From Acidobacteriota bacterium (GTDB lineage: Bacteria; Acidobacteriota; UBA6911; JACQSX01), in contig JACQSX010000010.1 in the NCBI GenBank assembly GCA_016211105.1, positions 1-64,000 on the forward strand: a stretch of 64,000 nt of DNA, given 5' to 3'. The translations under genes were made by a program, and so were the position numbers. The notes under the pieces are model-generated. The model had not been told where the DNA came from. It ran no database searches and saw only the letters and a list, made by a program, of their open reading frames with translations. How positions within the stretch are numbered: the first letter of the stretch is position 1; every line of letters starts with the position of its first letter. This document shows positions 53,869 through 61,703 of the stretch, piece after piece.

Positions 53869-54262
53869 GCTGACTTCGCCTAGGGCGCACAGGTGGCAGT
53901 TGTCGAAGTTCGTGTTTGTCGGAGTGTTGAATACCGTTGTGGGATATGGATTGTTTGTCTTACTGGTGCTGCTTGACATTCATTATTTGGTAGCGTCACT
54001 CGTGGCACAGGGGATCGCTGTGACTCACAGTTACCTTTGGAATAAGTATTTCACATTTGGCAAAGTCGCGGGGGGCGTGAGGGAGTTGGTACGTTTCATC
54101 GGTGTTTATACCGCGCAGTACGTACTGACGCTCAGCCTATTGATTGTGTTGGTGGAGTATGGGGGAGTGAGGCCAATTATGGCGCAGGGCGTGATTTTGG
54201 GTGTAACCACTGTTTTTGCGTTTGTGGCGCACAAATATTGGACGTTTAGGGCGGTAGTGTAG
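53858..54262 (+). CDS. GtrA-family membrane protein
   Basis: 134 residues with four hydrophobic helices. KFVFVGVLNTVVGYGLFVLL at the N-terminus, HSYLWNKYFTFG in the middle and FVAHKYWTFRAVV at the end are the standard GtrA signatures. GtrA proteins act with GtrB-type transferases, probably moving the lipid-linked sugar to the periplasmic face. GTG 53858 overlaps the preceding GT2, an arrangement typical of gtrA-gtrB pairs. Confidence 0.9.
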   Translation: MIRELTSPRAHRWQLSKFVFVGVLNTVVGYGLFVLLVLLDIHYLVASLVAQGIAVTHSYLWNKYFTFGKVAGGVRELVRFIGVYTAQYVLTLSLLIVLVEYGGVRPIMAQGVILGVTTVFAFVAHKYWTFRAVV

Positions 54263-54266
54263 CAGT

Positions 54267-55487
54267 ATGCGTCAGAAGGAATCACGATCGCTCCGAGTGC
54301 CATATGGACTGTCCGTGCACGGCTCGGAAGAAATTAGCGCGGTTGTGAAGGTTTTGCGTGGAAATACGGCGGTTGGCCCAAAGATGCGGGAGTTTGAAAG
54401 GCGGATTGCAAAGCTTTTTGGCAAAAGGCACGGGGTGATGGTTAATTCCGGCTCTTCCGCCAATCTCCTGGCTTTGGAGCTTCTGAGTCTCCCTACTGGT
54501 TCAGAAATCATAACTCCACTTCTCACGTTTGCGACTACCGTTGCGCCGATTGTGCAAAAGGGGCTGATTCCGGTTTTTGTGGATGTGGGACTTGAAACTT
54601 ATGTGGTTGATCCGGACGAGGTAGAACGCCGCATTACTGGGCGGACAAGAGCATTGATGATACCGTCGCTTTTGGGAAACGTTCCCGATATGAGGCGGCT
54701 GCGTGATGTGGCACGTAGACACAAAGTCCATTTTATAGAGGATTCGTGCGATACCCTTGGTGCAACGTATGAGAGTCGTCCTACTGGCAGTTACTCGGAG
54801 ATTTCGACAACGAGTTTTTACGGCTCCCACATAATCAATGGAGCGGGTGGAGGTGGATTAATTTGTGTCAATAATCGACACTGGGCCAAGCGCCTGTTGG
54901 TTCTACGGGGATGGGGCAGGCAGTCCTCGCTATTTGGTGAGAAGGGAGAATCTGAGGACATCAAAAATCGGTTCCGCTTCAGAGTAGACGGTGCGCCCTA
55001 TGACGCCAAATTCATCTTTAGTGAGATTGGGTATAATTTTTTACCGTTAGAAGTGTCTGCTGCTTTTGCCTTAGTGCAACTGAAAAAGCTGCGGAGATTT
55101 ATCGCTCGCCGCAAACAGTGCTTTGCCCGGTTGATGAAGTTTTTCAGTTCCTATAGCGACTTTTTTATCCTCCCCAAACAGACGCCGGCTTGCAGGACTG
55201 TCTGGCTGGCCTTTCCGCTCATAATAAGGAAAGAAGCACCGTTTTCACGCTTGGAGATTGTAACTTTTTTGGAGAAGAGAAACATTCAAACGCGGCCCGT
55301 GTTTACGGGAAATATTCTCAAGCAGCCTGGGTTTAAGAATATACCGAGAAAAATAAGCGGCGAATATCCGAACACGGATTTCATCATGCGCAATGCGTTC
55401 GTTGTAGGCTGTCATCAAGGACTGTCCGAGCAGCAGACTGGGTATCTGGAACAGCAGTTTGCTGGATTTTTGAAAAGATTCAGATAA
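54267..55487 (+). CDS. PLP-dependent 4-keto-6-deoxysugar 3-dehydratase, ColD/RfbH-like (Lys replaced by His)
   Basis: 406 residues of the DegT/DnrJ/EryC1 family. NSGSSANLLALELL and HFIEDSCDTLGATYES are the PLP-binding regions. Where aminotransferases have the Schiff-base Lys, this protein has His188 (TSFYGSHIINGAGGGG). That replacement marks the 3-dehydratases RfbH (CDP-sugar) and ColD (GDP-sugar). RfbH also carries a [2Fe-2S] cluster held by a Cys-x-Cys set; here the corresponding stretch is GWGRQSSLFGEKGESED with no Cys. So the protein looks more like ColD, which has no cluster. Both possible substrates are made in this locus (gmd, and rfbF plus rfbG). It starts four bases after gtrA. Confidence 0.82.
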   Translation: MRQKESRSLRVPYGLSVHGSEEISAVVKVLRGNTAVGPKMREFERRIAKLFGKRHGVMVNSGSSANLLALELLSLPTGSEIITPLLTFATTVAPIVQKGLIPVFVDVGLETYVVDPDEVERRITGRTRALMIPSLLGNVPDMRRLRDVARRHKVHFIEDSCDTLGATYESRPTGSYSEISTTSFYGSHIINGAGGGGLICVNNRHWAKRLLVLRGWGRQSSLFGEKGESEDIKNRFRFRVDGAPYDAKFIFSEIGYNFLPLEVSAAFALVQLKKLRRFIARRKQCFARLMKFFSSYSDFFILPKQTPACRTVWLAFPLIIRKEAPFSRLEIVTFLEKRNIQTRPVFTGNILKQPGFKNIPRKISGEYPNTDFIMRNAFVVGCHQGLSEQQTGYLEQQFAGFLKRFR

Positions 55488-55602
55488 GCGCTTGGGGGTA
55501 AGGCAGTGAAAGGTGCTGGCAACGGGTATCTCCAAAGATCAAAATTATGCAGGAGCGGCGTCTTCAGGCGTTGGGGCTCGGTTAGATTGAAGGGAGTCGA
55601 AC

Positions 55603-55735
55603 AGTGGCGACATCAGATCTAACAGTAGTCCGCATCCGACGCAAGCAATGGAATGGAATTACTTTGGGGCTCGCATCAGTGGCTTTTGGTGTCTAGCGCC
55701 ATTCTATTGATGTTCTACTTAGAGGATGTGGTAGT
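55603..55735 (+). pseudogene. Duplicated 5' fragment of the Wzy-like polymerase gene
   Basis: GTGGCGACATCAGATCT starts here and at 57668. The fragment translates ATSDLTVVRIRRKQWNGITLGLA before a stop, and in another frame VSSAILLMFYLEDVVV. The intact gene has ATSDLQLGRIRRNQWNAITLAL and VSSAILLVFYFEDVIV. So the fragment carries a frameshift and ends about 130 bases in, where a hairpin begins. Confidence 0.8.
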
Positions 55736-55737
55736 GG

Positions 55738-55789
55738 CTGGGAAAGTGGAAACCTGCCTCAACGGCAGGCAGCTTCCCACTTTCCCACA
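55738..55789. repeat. Nested hairpin (REP-like) at the end of the gene fragment
   Basis: Outer arms TGGGAAAGTGG (55739-55749) and CCACTTTCCCA (55777-55787) pair perfectly. Inner arms CCTGCC (55753-55758) and GGCAGG (55764-55769) pair around the loop TCAAC. It differs from the RHS palindromes in sequence. It lies exactly where similarity with the polymerase gene stops. Confidence 0.65.
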
Positions 55790-55983
55790 GGCCCTACTGC
55801 GAGTAGGTTTATTCATGGGGGACTGGAATCAAAATCTTCAATACACGTTATCGAAAGCAGGGGACATTTCTATTTAACGCTAACAAGGACACGACATCCC
55901 TGGAGCTTGACAATCAACTGCGCCTGTGGCAGCTTGGTCTGCAACACGCGCGGTGAATCTAAGTAAGGGAGGGAGGTAGCGCC

Positions 55984-57513
55984 GTGAGAATTCTTCTAGT
56001 AGATCCCCCAATGCAGTCGATTATGCTGGCAAGAGCTGACTGGTTTCCGATGGGATTGGCTTATCTTGCCGGGAGCGCGCTGAGGGAAAACCATGAAGTG
56101 ATCGTTTACAATGGGGAGCACGATCCAAAGCTGGATTACGTCAATCTGACAACGTACTCGTCAAACTACTATCGGTACTTGGACGCGCTTTCCGATCCCG
56201 GCCATGCGGCATGGAAAAGAATAGCAACGTTGATGGCTGATTTTAGGCCCGACCTGCTTGGGATTACGTCCTTCACTGTAAAAATTCCCTCCGCGAAAAG
56301 AATCGCCGCTCTCGGCAAAGATTACAATCCCAGGATGCCCGTCGTCTTGGGGGGTCAACATGCGACGATTATGACGGAGGAAGTCCTTTCTGATCCCAAT
56401 ATTGACTTTGTCGTCAGGGGGGAAGGTGAACAAACTTTTATTGAGTTGCTGAGGCAGATGGAAGGAGAAAAGGATTGGACGAAAATAGACGGTCTTTCCT
56501 ATAAGGACCATGGCCGCGTGGTTCATAACAAGCCAAGAGCGCTTTTGACGGAACTTGACTCATTTGCGATGCCTGCACGACAGTGCCTCTTTGAGGTTGA
56601 TAAGTACGAATCTCAGGCTCTGGGAAAGCTTTTTGCTTCGCGTGGTTGTCCTTATCAATGCACCTACTGTGGAACTCAAAACGTTTGGACATACAAACTG
56701 AGGCATCATTCGGCGGAACGGGTGATGGAGGAAATCCGGAAAGTGAAAAAAGAGTTTGGGACGACGTACTTCACGTTTTTTGATGACGTATTTGGGATTG
56801 ATAGGCGGAAGGCCCTTGAGCTGACGCGAAAAATGGCAGAGGCGAAGCTGAATATTTCTTGGGATTGCCTAACGAGAGCAAATTTGGTGTCGGCCGAATT
56901 GCTGAGTGCGATGAAGGCGGCAGGCTGTACCAAGATCGATATGGGAGTGGAGTCTGGCAGTGAGAAGGTTTTAAAAGATACGAAAAAGGGTGTGACGAAG
57001 GATCAAATTAGAGTAGGAGCTGCGCTGGTAAAGAAGCATAAAATTCTGTTGTATATGTTTTTCATGACCGGTTTACCGACGGAGACTGAGGAAGACGCAA
57101 AGCAAACCCGGGAATTTCTAAAGGAATTGAAACCAGATTGGGCAGGGATCAGCATTTTTACGCCCATACCCGGTACGGAGCTTTATAAAGAGCTGCGCGC
57201 CAAAGGCCATATTCCGGATCAGCCGGATTATGCAAGGTTCTCACATCAGAGTCCCCACTCCAATTTTGCGTTTAGCATGTTGAACAGAGAAGCTTTTCCG
57301 GCACTGGCGAAGGAGACGATCGAGTACATTCAGGCATACAACGGTAGTTATAGGAATCTTTTCAGGAGAGGGTTGTCGAGGGGATATCATCGCAATCCAA
57401 GACTTCTCTTATCTGACATTAGGAAGGTTGCCACCTGGAAGGGATTTTTACAGGCGTCCCATCAGGGATCGCACTCACGTTTTTATACCAAACCAATGCT
57501 GGAGCGGGAATAG
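55984..57513 (+). CDS. B12-binding-domain radical SAM protein (BchE-like)
   Basis: 509 residues. The N-terminal part (ILLVDPPMQSIM, MGLAYLAGSALRE, PDLLGITSFTVKIPSAKRI, PVVLGGQHATIMTEEVL, DFVVRGEGEQTFIELLRQM) is a cobalamin-binding-like Rossmann domain; the DxHxxG His motif is not obvious. RGCPYQCTYCGTQ (about 220-232) is the CxxxCxxC iron-sulfur motif of radical SAM enzymes, followed by FFDDVFGIDRRKALELTRKM and TKIDMGVESGSEKVL. Start GTG 55984 has GGGAGGGAGG upstream. Such proteins may methylate or rearrange a sugar or lipid. No close partner gene is seen. Confidence 0.83.
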   Translation: MRILLVDPPMQSIMLARADWFPMGLAYLAGSALRENHEVIVYNGEHDPKLDYVNLTTYSSNYYRYLDALSDPGHAAWKRIATLMADFRPDLLGITSFTVKIPSAKRIAALGKDYNPRMPVVLGGQHATIMTEEVLSDPNIDFVVRGEGEQTFIELLRQMEGEKDWTKIDGLSYKDHGRVVHNKPRALLTELDSFAMPARQCLFEVDKYESQALGKLFASRGCPYQCTYCGTQNVWTYKLRHHSAERVMEEIRKVKKEFGTTYFTFFDDVFGIDRRKALELTRKMAEAKLNISWDCLTRANLVSAELLSAMKAAGCTKIDMGVESGSEKVLKDTKKGVTKDQIRVGAALVKKHKILLYMFFMTGLPTETEEDAKQTREFLKELKPDWAGISIFTPIPGTELYKELRAKGHIPDQPDYARFSHQSPHSNFAFSMLNREAFPALAKETIEYIQAYNGSYRNLFRRGLSRGYHRNPRLLLSDIRKVATWKGFLQASHQGSHSRFYTKPMLERE

Positions 57514-57667
57514 GCAGATTCGGTAATGTCCTCGGCACGTCTGCACGAGAATGATAGAAATCGCAGAAGGGTGTCTCGCCTATTTTATCAAGTCAATGCG
57601 GACAGGCATTAGCCTGCTGGTTCTTTATCGTTCAACACTGATTTCCCTGCAATCCGTGAGCTGAACC

Positions 57668-59164
57668 GTGGCGACATCAGATCTGCAGCTAGGCCGGATT
57701 CGACGCAACCAGTGGAACGCGATTACTCTGGCGCTCACATTGGCTCTGTTGGTGTCCAGCGCCATCCTGCTGGTGTTTTACTTTGAGGACGTCATCGTTC
57801 CCGAGGCGAGGTTGGCGAACGGTTTAGTTATGGTTCTGGGAGGCTGTTGTGTTTTACCTTGGTGGATGGCCAAACGGCGGTCGACGGGCTGGACTGAGTT
57901 GATCGTGCTCTTCAGTGCATGGTATGGGCTAACGTATGCAGTCAAAGCGTTCGTGGTTCTCTGGCGGCCATTCTCCTTGGATCTTGGGATTCCATTTCTG
58001 TACAGGTATAACCCGTACGACTCGGTCAGTGTGGCGGTTGCTGTCTCATTGGTAGGCCTGCTGGGAACTCTGGCCGGATACTATATGCCAATCGGGAAGT
58101 GGATCGCAGGGAGATCGCCCATTCTAAGGATGAAGTGGCAATGTCGTAACTATTGGCTGATATTTGTTTTCTTGATAGCCGGATTGGGCTCCTTGGCGGG
58201 CATTTATGTGACAGATGTCCTGCTTGCCTCCTTGCCCGCGTCTCTGACGCTCTCCATGGATTTCATTTTGAGGGTATGCCTCATCTTTGTGGCTATTTCC
58301 GTCTTTTTCAGTTGGAAGCTGGCTTTTCAGTGTGAGCGGCGAAGAGATCGAACCTTCCTATACGTCGTCTCCCTCCTGCTTACTGCAATGGCGTTTTCCT
58401 TTGCACTTTTGCAGCCGGGAAAGGCGGCCTTTCTTCAGATTATCCTTGCCGTTGGTCTGGCCCGATACTATTCCCGCTTGGCAATTCGCATAAGTCATGC
58501 GCTATCAGCCGTGGTGATCATGGCTTTCCTGGTTTTCCCTCTGGTTGCGGCGCTCCGCGCTACCGGCGGATCCGATGCAATCGAGCGAGCCAGCGGCGCG
58601 CTTTCTCGCTTGTTATCGTTATCCTGGGAAGAGTATTGGACTGCATCTTTTGTCCAGTTTGCGCAGAGGATGGATTCCTTTAACTCGCTGAGCGCCATTA
58701 CGGAAGTGTACCCACGCATCCAGCCCTTCCTGAATGGCCAGGGAATTCTGCGGCAGTTTGCGGATGGTTTTCTTCCCCGCTTCGTATGGACGTCGAAGCC
58801 GATTACGGACGAATCGGCGCAGATGAATATGTTTGTAGGGGGTGATGGATCAAGCGCTAGCGCCGTGACACTGGTGGGTGACCTATACCGGAACTTTGGT
58901 GTATGGGGAGTTTTCTCAGGGATGATGTTCATCGGCGTCACACTGCGGTGGGTATATCAGTGGTGTATGCGCATGATTTCCGCAGGCAATGACATAGGCT
59001 ATGTTCTGTACTTGGGAATGTTAACGGTGCTGATTAGTGGCGAGAATACTTTTGCTGGTTTCTATTTGGTCCTACCGAGGATGTTGCTGATACTCCTGGG
59101 GGCTTCTTTACTACTGGTCCTTTTATTTCAGTCATCGCAGTCTTCGGGGCAGAGAGCGCAATGA
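57668..59164 (+). CDS. O-antigen polymerase-like membrane protein (Wzy-type)
   Basis: 498 residues with about 12 hydrophobic helices and a larger loop near residues 310-400 (SWEEYWTASFVQFAQRMDSFNSLSAITEVYP, then GFLPRFVWTSKPITDESAQMNMFVGG). Polymerases of the Wzy type share this many-helix layout with one big periplasmic loop, but sequence motifs are weak and EpsG- or oligosaccharide repeat-unit polymerases look similar. Start is GTG 57668. The first 130 bases exist as a broken copy at 55603. With Wzx (28394) and Wzz (19001) it completes a Wzx/Wzy set. Confidence 0.72.
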   Translation: MATSDLQLGRIRRNQWNAITLALTLALLVSSAILLVFYFEDVIVPEARLANGLVMVLGGCCVLPWWMAKRRSTGWTELIVLFSAWYGLTYAVKAFVVLWRPFSLDLGIPFLYRYNPYDSVSVAVAVSLVGLLGTLAGYYMPIGKWIAGRSPILRMKWQCRNYWLIFVFLIAGLGSLAGIYVTDVLLASLPASLTLSMDFILRVCLIFVAISVFFSWKLAFQCERRRDRTFLYVVSLLLTAMAFSFALLQPGKAAFLQIILAVGLARYYSRLAIRISHALSAVVIMAFLVFPLVAALRATGGSDAIERASGALSRLLSLSWEEYWTASFVQFAQRMDSFNSLSAITEVYPRIQPFLNGQGILRQFADGFLPRFVWTSKPITDESAQMNMFVGGDGSSASAVTLVGDLYRNFGVWGVFSGMMFIGVTLRWVYQWCMRMISAGNDIGYVLYLGMLTVLISGENTFAGFYLVLPRMLLILLGASLLLVLLFQSSQSSGQRAQ

Positions 59165-59169
59165 GCACA

Positions 59170-59452
59170 TGTTAAATTTTCAGGCAGCATCCACCGGAAC
59201 TTGTCAGGCAAATGGCGCAATTGTGGCTTCAGGGCAACGAAGTCATTTACACCGTGAAAAAGGGAGCCAAGGCATTTTCGCCCATTCGCTGATTTGCCAT
59301 GTGGTGCGCATATTCGATCATCCGTCGCACGACGGGACTACAAATCGCGTTTGGGCAATCAGATTTTCGTCTGCTGGATCGGGCGGTCGTAGATGTAATC
59401 AGCAAAATGCCGGAACAACGGAAATTCTTCCGCGGTTTGGCGTTGAGGCAAG
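59170..59452 (+). pseudogene. Internal fragment of a GT2 glycosyltransferase
   Basis: The sequence is a close copy of about 280 bases of the GT2 gene at 61704, matching its 62020-62290 region: HPPELVRQMAQLWLQGNEVIYTVKKGAKAFSPIR, then TGA where the intact gene has a CGA Arg codon, then FAMWCAYSIIRRTTGLQIAFGQSDFRLLDRAVVD. The N-terminal and C-terminal parts are missing. ORF 59299..59481 is the part after the stop. Confidence 0.85.
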
Positions 59453-59454
59453 AA

Positions 59455-59581
59455 GAGAGCCATCATCGCCGTCGCTCATAGTCTTTTGATAGTGATCTAC
59501 GCCATCCTCAAGCAGAACGGCACCTACGTCTCTAGCCTCGAATTAGAGGCGACGCCGGGAGGTGTAGCCCCTGACGAATAG
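59455..59581 (+). pseudogene. C-terminal remnant of an IS110-family transposase
   Basis: The frame KKRAIIAVAHSLLIVIYAILKQNGTY matches the conserved last helix region of IS110/IS116/IS902 transposases (RAIIAVAHSLL(V/I)IIY). Only this piece of about 40 residues remains, joined directly to the GT2 fragment. The rest of the enzyme and clear ends are not seen. Confidence 0.65.
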
Positions 59582-59678
59582 ATTGTTGGTCGTCACACCT
59601 GGTGTCGCGCTGCAGTGTCTAGCAGAATGGTCCCGTTGGGTGTCACATCTATGTTCATAAAATTTTGGATCCGAGAAC

Positions 59679-60110
59679 CGAACGTATTCGGCGAAGGCAA
59701 CGGTCCACTGCGCAGGATACTGGTCGCTCATGGCTGAGATTTCGGAGTCGGCGAAGAAGCCGGTGGACGTCACGTCTCTTAAGGAGTGGACGCTGCGAGC
59801 GATGAGGCAAGATGGAATACTCCCCAAGAAAGCGGAAATCGTAAGTTTCTGGCACAGACGGGAGGAGTACGGCTATCCAACGCCATTTCTCGGTAGGGAT
59901 GAGGCGCTGAAATCTGTGTTGCCAGAGTTAGAGCGACACCGCGTTTACTCAAGGGGACGGTTTGGGGCATGGAAGTATGAGGTGTCAAATCAGGATCACA
60001 GTTGCATGCAGGGAGTAGAGGTGGTGGATAAACTGTTGAAGGGGGAGCTGGAAGTGACGTGGGCGCGTGCTCGTTCAGTTAACTCTGGGGTGCTCGTTGG
60101 ACGCAGATAA
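59679..60110 (+). pseudogene. C-terminal fragment of a FAD-dependent (protoporphyrinogen-oxidase / UDP-galactopyranose-mutase-like) oxidoreductase
   Basis: From about YSAKATVHCAGYWSLMAEISES the sequence follows the end of NAD(P)/FAD-binding amine-oxidase-type proteins found in polysaccharide loci. VDVTSLKEWTLRAMRQDGIL, HRREEYGYPTPFLGRDEALK and GRFGAWKYEVSNQDHSCMQGVEVVDKLLKGE are its conserved last 100 residues, including the final FAD contact (NQDHSCMQG). The FAD-binding N-terminus and most of the protein (normally about 450 residues) are missing, so the listed ORF 59730..60110 is a fragment. Confidence 0.7.
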
Positions 60111-61506
60111 AGGAATCTATGGGCAAGGTGGTCGACGTCTTTTCCTCACGATTGCAGTAGTGATATTTGTTGTCGCTCTCGTTGCGCGGGTTCTCGCCTA
60201 TAACTTTGTATGGCCTAACGTTTGTCATACCTTCATCGGCATGAGTGCTTCTGCAGCGGTCGGAGTTAACGCGGGAGGCAGACTGACAGTGAGGACCGAG
60301 GAGATTCAGCGCATTTCATCTCTAGGCCTAACTGCTCGACACCTGAACCGGATGTACAATCCCGATGCCTCTAGGCTCCCCCTTTGGGAGGTGGAGCCTG
60401 GCCTTTCACTGGTTTTGGTTGCGTTGTGGAAGCTCACGGGCGTTTACGATTTACGACCCTTGATCTGGTTGCAAATCATCTGCGACAGTTTCCTGTGTGC
60501 CATCTTTTTTCTGGTGCTGCACAGGGTGAGTGTGTGGGTGGGGTTTGGAACTGGGCTGGGTTGGGCACTTTTTCCTCCGCAGATCCAATTCGCCTGCACC
60601 GCGGGCTATGATGCATGGGCTTCGTTCGCTCTGATTGCAGTTTCTAGCGCCATGGTGTTCCTCTGCACCCGCAGATTGTCTTGGCGGGCGACGGCATTTA
60701 TTATGCTATGCATGAGTTTGATCTCAGTGGTGGGGCTTTGGACTCGATCTTATGTGCTGCTTTGGCCTTTTCTTGTTGCAGGGCTACTCCTTCAAATAGT
60801 CCGTGTGAAGCGGTGGCGGTCCATCCTCGTACTGATATATATCATCCCGTCGTTGTTTGGTATCATCGGAATGATGGTTGAGCGTGATCGGCTGGTGGGA
60901 AATCCACGACCAACGCGAACTACATTTTGGCACACATTCTGGGCAGGGATCGGTCAATATGACAACCCCTACGGTATTGAAGGACTTGATAGTTCGATTT
61001 ACGTATTTGCTCAATCTCTCGATCCTGGTCTCAAGACTTGGTTTACGAAATATCGCGTGGTCTGGGACGATCCGACCTTCAATATGGAATATGAAAAAGT
61101 TCTCGCCAAAGAAGCCCGAGTCTTTATTAGGCGTCATCCTGAGATTCTACTCAGAAATCATTTTCTGAGAATTCTTCGCTTGGTAGTACCCACCATTCGC
61201 ATGACTGAGTCAACGGCGGAAGGAATTGGCTTACCACAATGGTTGTTGGCTGCAGTGGGACTGTTACTTGTGCCGCTCTATGTTGCAGGCATAAGGCGGT
61301 GGGTGAAAGGCGGCATGAGCAGCCTGTTGGCTTTTATTAGTCCGCTAGGCTACTTGATCTTCGCTTTAGCGCCATTTTACATAGAGCGACGAATAATCAG
61401 CGCAGTGCTCTTCGTCCATATAGGTTTGGCGGTCGGCGGCATTCAGGCCGTTTTCGAATTTATCCGATCGCGCAGAGGGAACCAATTGGCACTGGCAAAA
61501 GTGTGA
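60067..61506 (+). CDS. Polytopic membrane glycosyltransferase (GT39/GT83-like)
   Basis: 479 residues with about ten hydrophobic helices. The N-terminal loop has ASRLPLWEVEPGLSLVLVALWKLTGV, FPPQIQFACTAGYDAWASFALIAVSSAMVF resembles the second conserved segment of GT39-type enzymes, and a hydrophilic C-proximal loop (EKVLAKEARVFIRRHPEILLRNHFLRI) is seen in the GT83/GT87-like set. GTG 60067 overlaps the fragment upstream; TTG 60097 is another possible start (MDADKGIYG). It probably transfers a sugar from a lipid carrier in the periplasm. Exact family is uncertain. Confidence 0.7.
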   Translation: MLVQLTLGCSLDADKGIYGQGGRRLFLTIAVVIFVVALVARVLAYNFVWPNVCHTFIGMSASAAVGVNAGGRLTVRTEEIQRISSLGLTARHLNRMYNPDASRLPLWEVEPGLSLVLVALWKLTGVYDLRPLIWLQIICDSFLCAIFFLVLHRVSVWVGFGTGLGWALFPPQIQFACTAGYDAWASFALIAVSSAMVFLCTRRLSWRATAFIMLCMSLISVVGLWTRSYVLLWPFLVAGLLLQIVRVKRWRSILVLIYIIPSLFGIIGMMVERDRLVGNPRPTRTTFWHTFWAGIGQYDNPYGIEGLDSSIYVFAQSLDPGLKTWFTKYRVVWDDPTFNMEYEKVLAKEARVFIRRHPEILLRNHFLRILRLVVPTIRMTESTAEGIGLPQWLLAAVGLLLVPLYVAGIRRWVKGGMSSLLAFISPLGYLIFALAPFYIERRIISAVLFVHIGLAVGGIQAVFEFIRSRRGNQLALAKV

Positions 61507-61549
61507 GAGGCGCGCGCACAAAACTGCGGCTTCCCACGAAGAAAGGAAC

Positions 61550-61576
61550 TTGTCTGAGTCGTACCCGATGTATACT
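61550..61576 (+). promoter_or_regulatory. Possible promoter before the GT2-methyltransferase-GT4 genes
   Basis: TTGTCT (61550-61555), 15-base spacer, TATACT (61571-61576). The -10 is good but the spacer is short. It lies in the only gap of about 200 bases after the membrane glycosyltransferase gene and before three overlapping genes. Confidence 0.3.
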
Positions 61577-61703
61577 TCTTGTAAAGTCGAGTCAGGTACA
61601 AGACGGATCTAAGAGTATCTTTCAACAAATTTCGATCGGAAAACGACGCTAAGATTCCAGATATATCTCCGTGAGCATTCGCTGAAGGCATAGTTCTGTC
61701 TCG

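Larger units (their letters stand above)
55488..55983. other. Gene-free stretch with a gene fragment and a hairpin element
   Basis: About 500 bases without an intact gene. It contains a duplicated 5' end of the Wzy-like gene (55603-55735) and a strong nested hairpin (55738-55789), described separately. The ORF 55653..55877 runs through both. A good ribosome binding site for the radical SAM gene ends it. Confidence 0.6.

Noticed and set aside
55738-55789. Integron attC site
   Set aside because: The hairpin is perfect in both arms and lacks the core-site motif, an integrase gene and gene cassettes nearby.
55653-55877. 74-residue ORF as a small membrane protein
   Set aside because: It runs through the broken wzy start (VSSAILLMFYLEDVVV) and the hairpin, so it is a chance frame across a scar.
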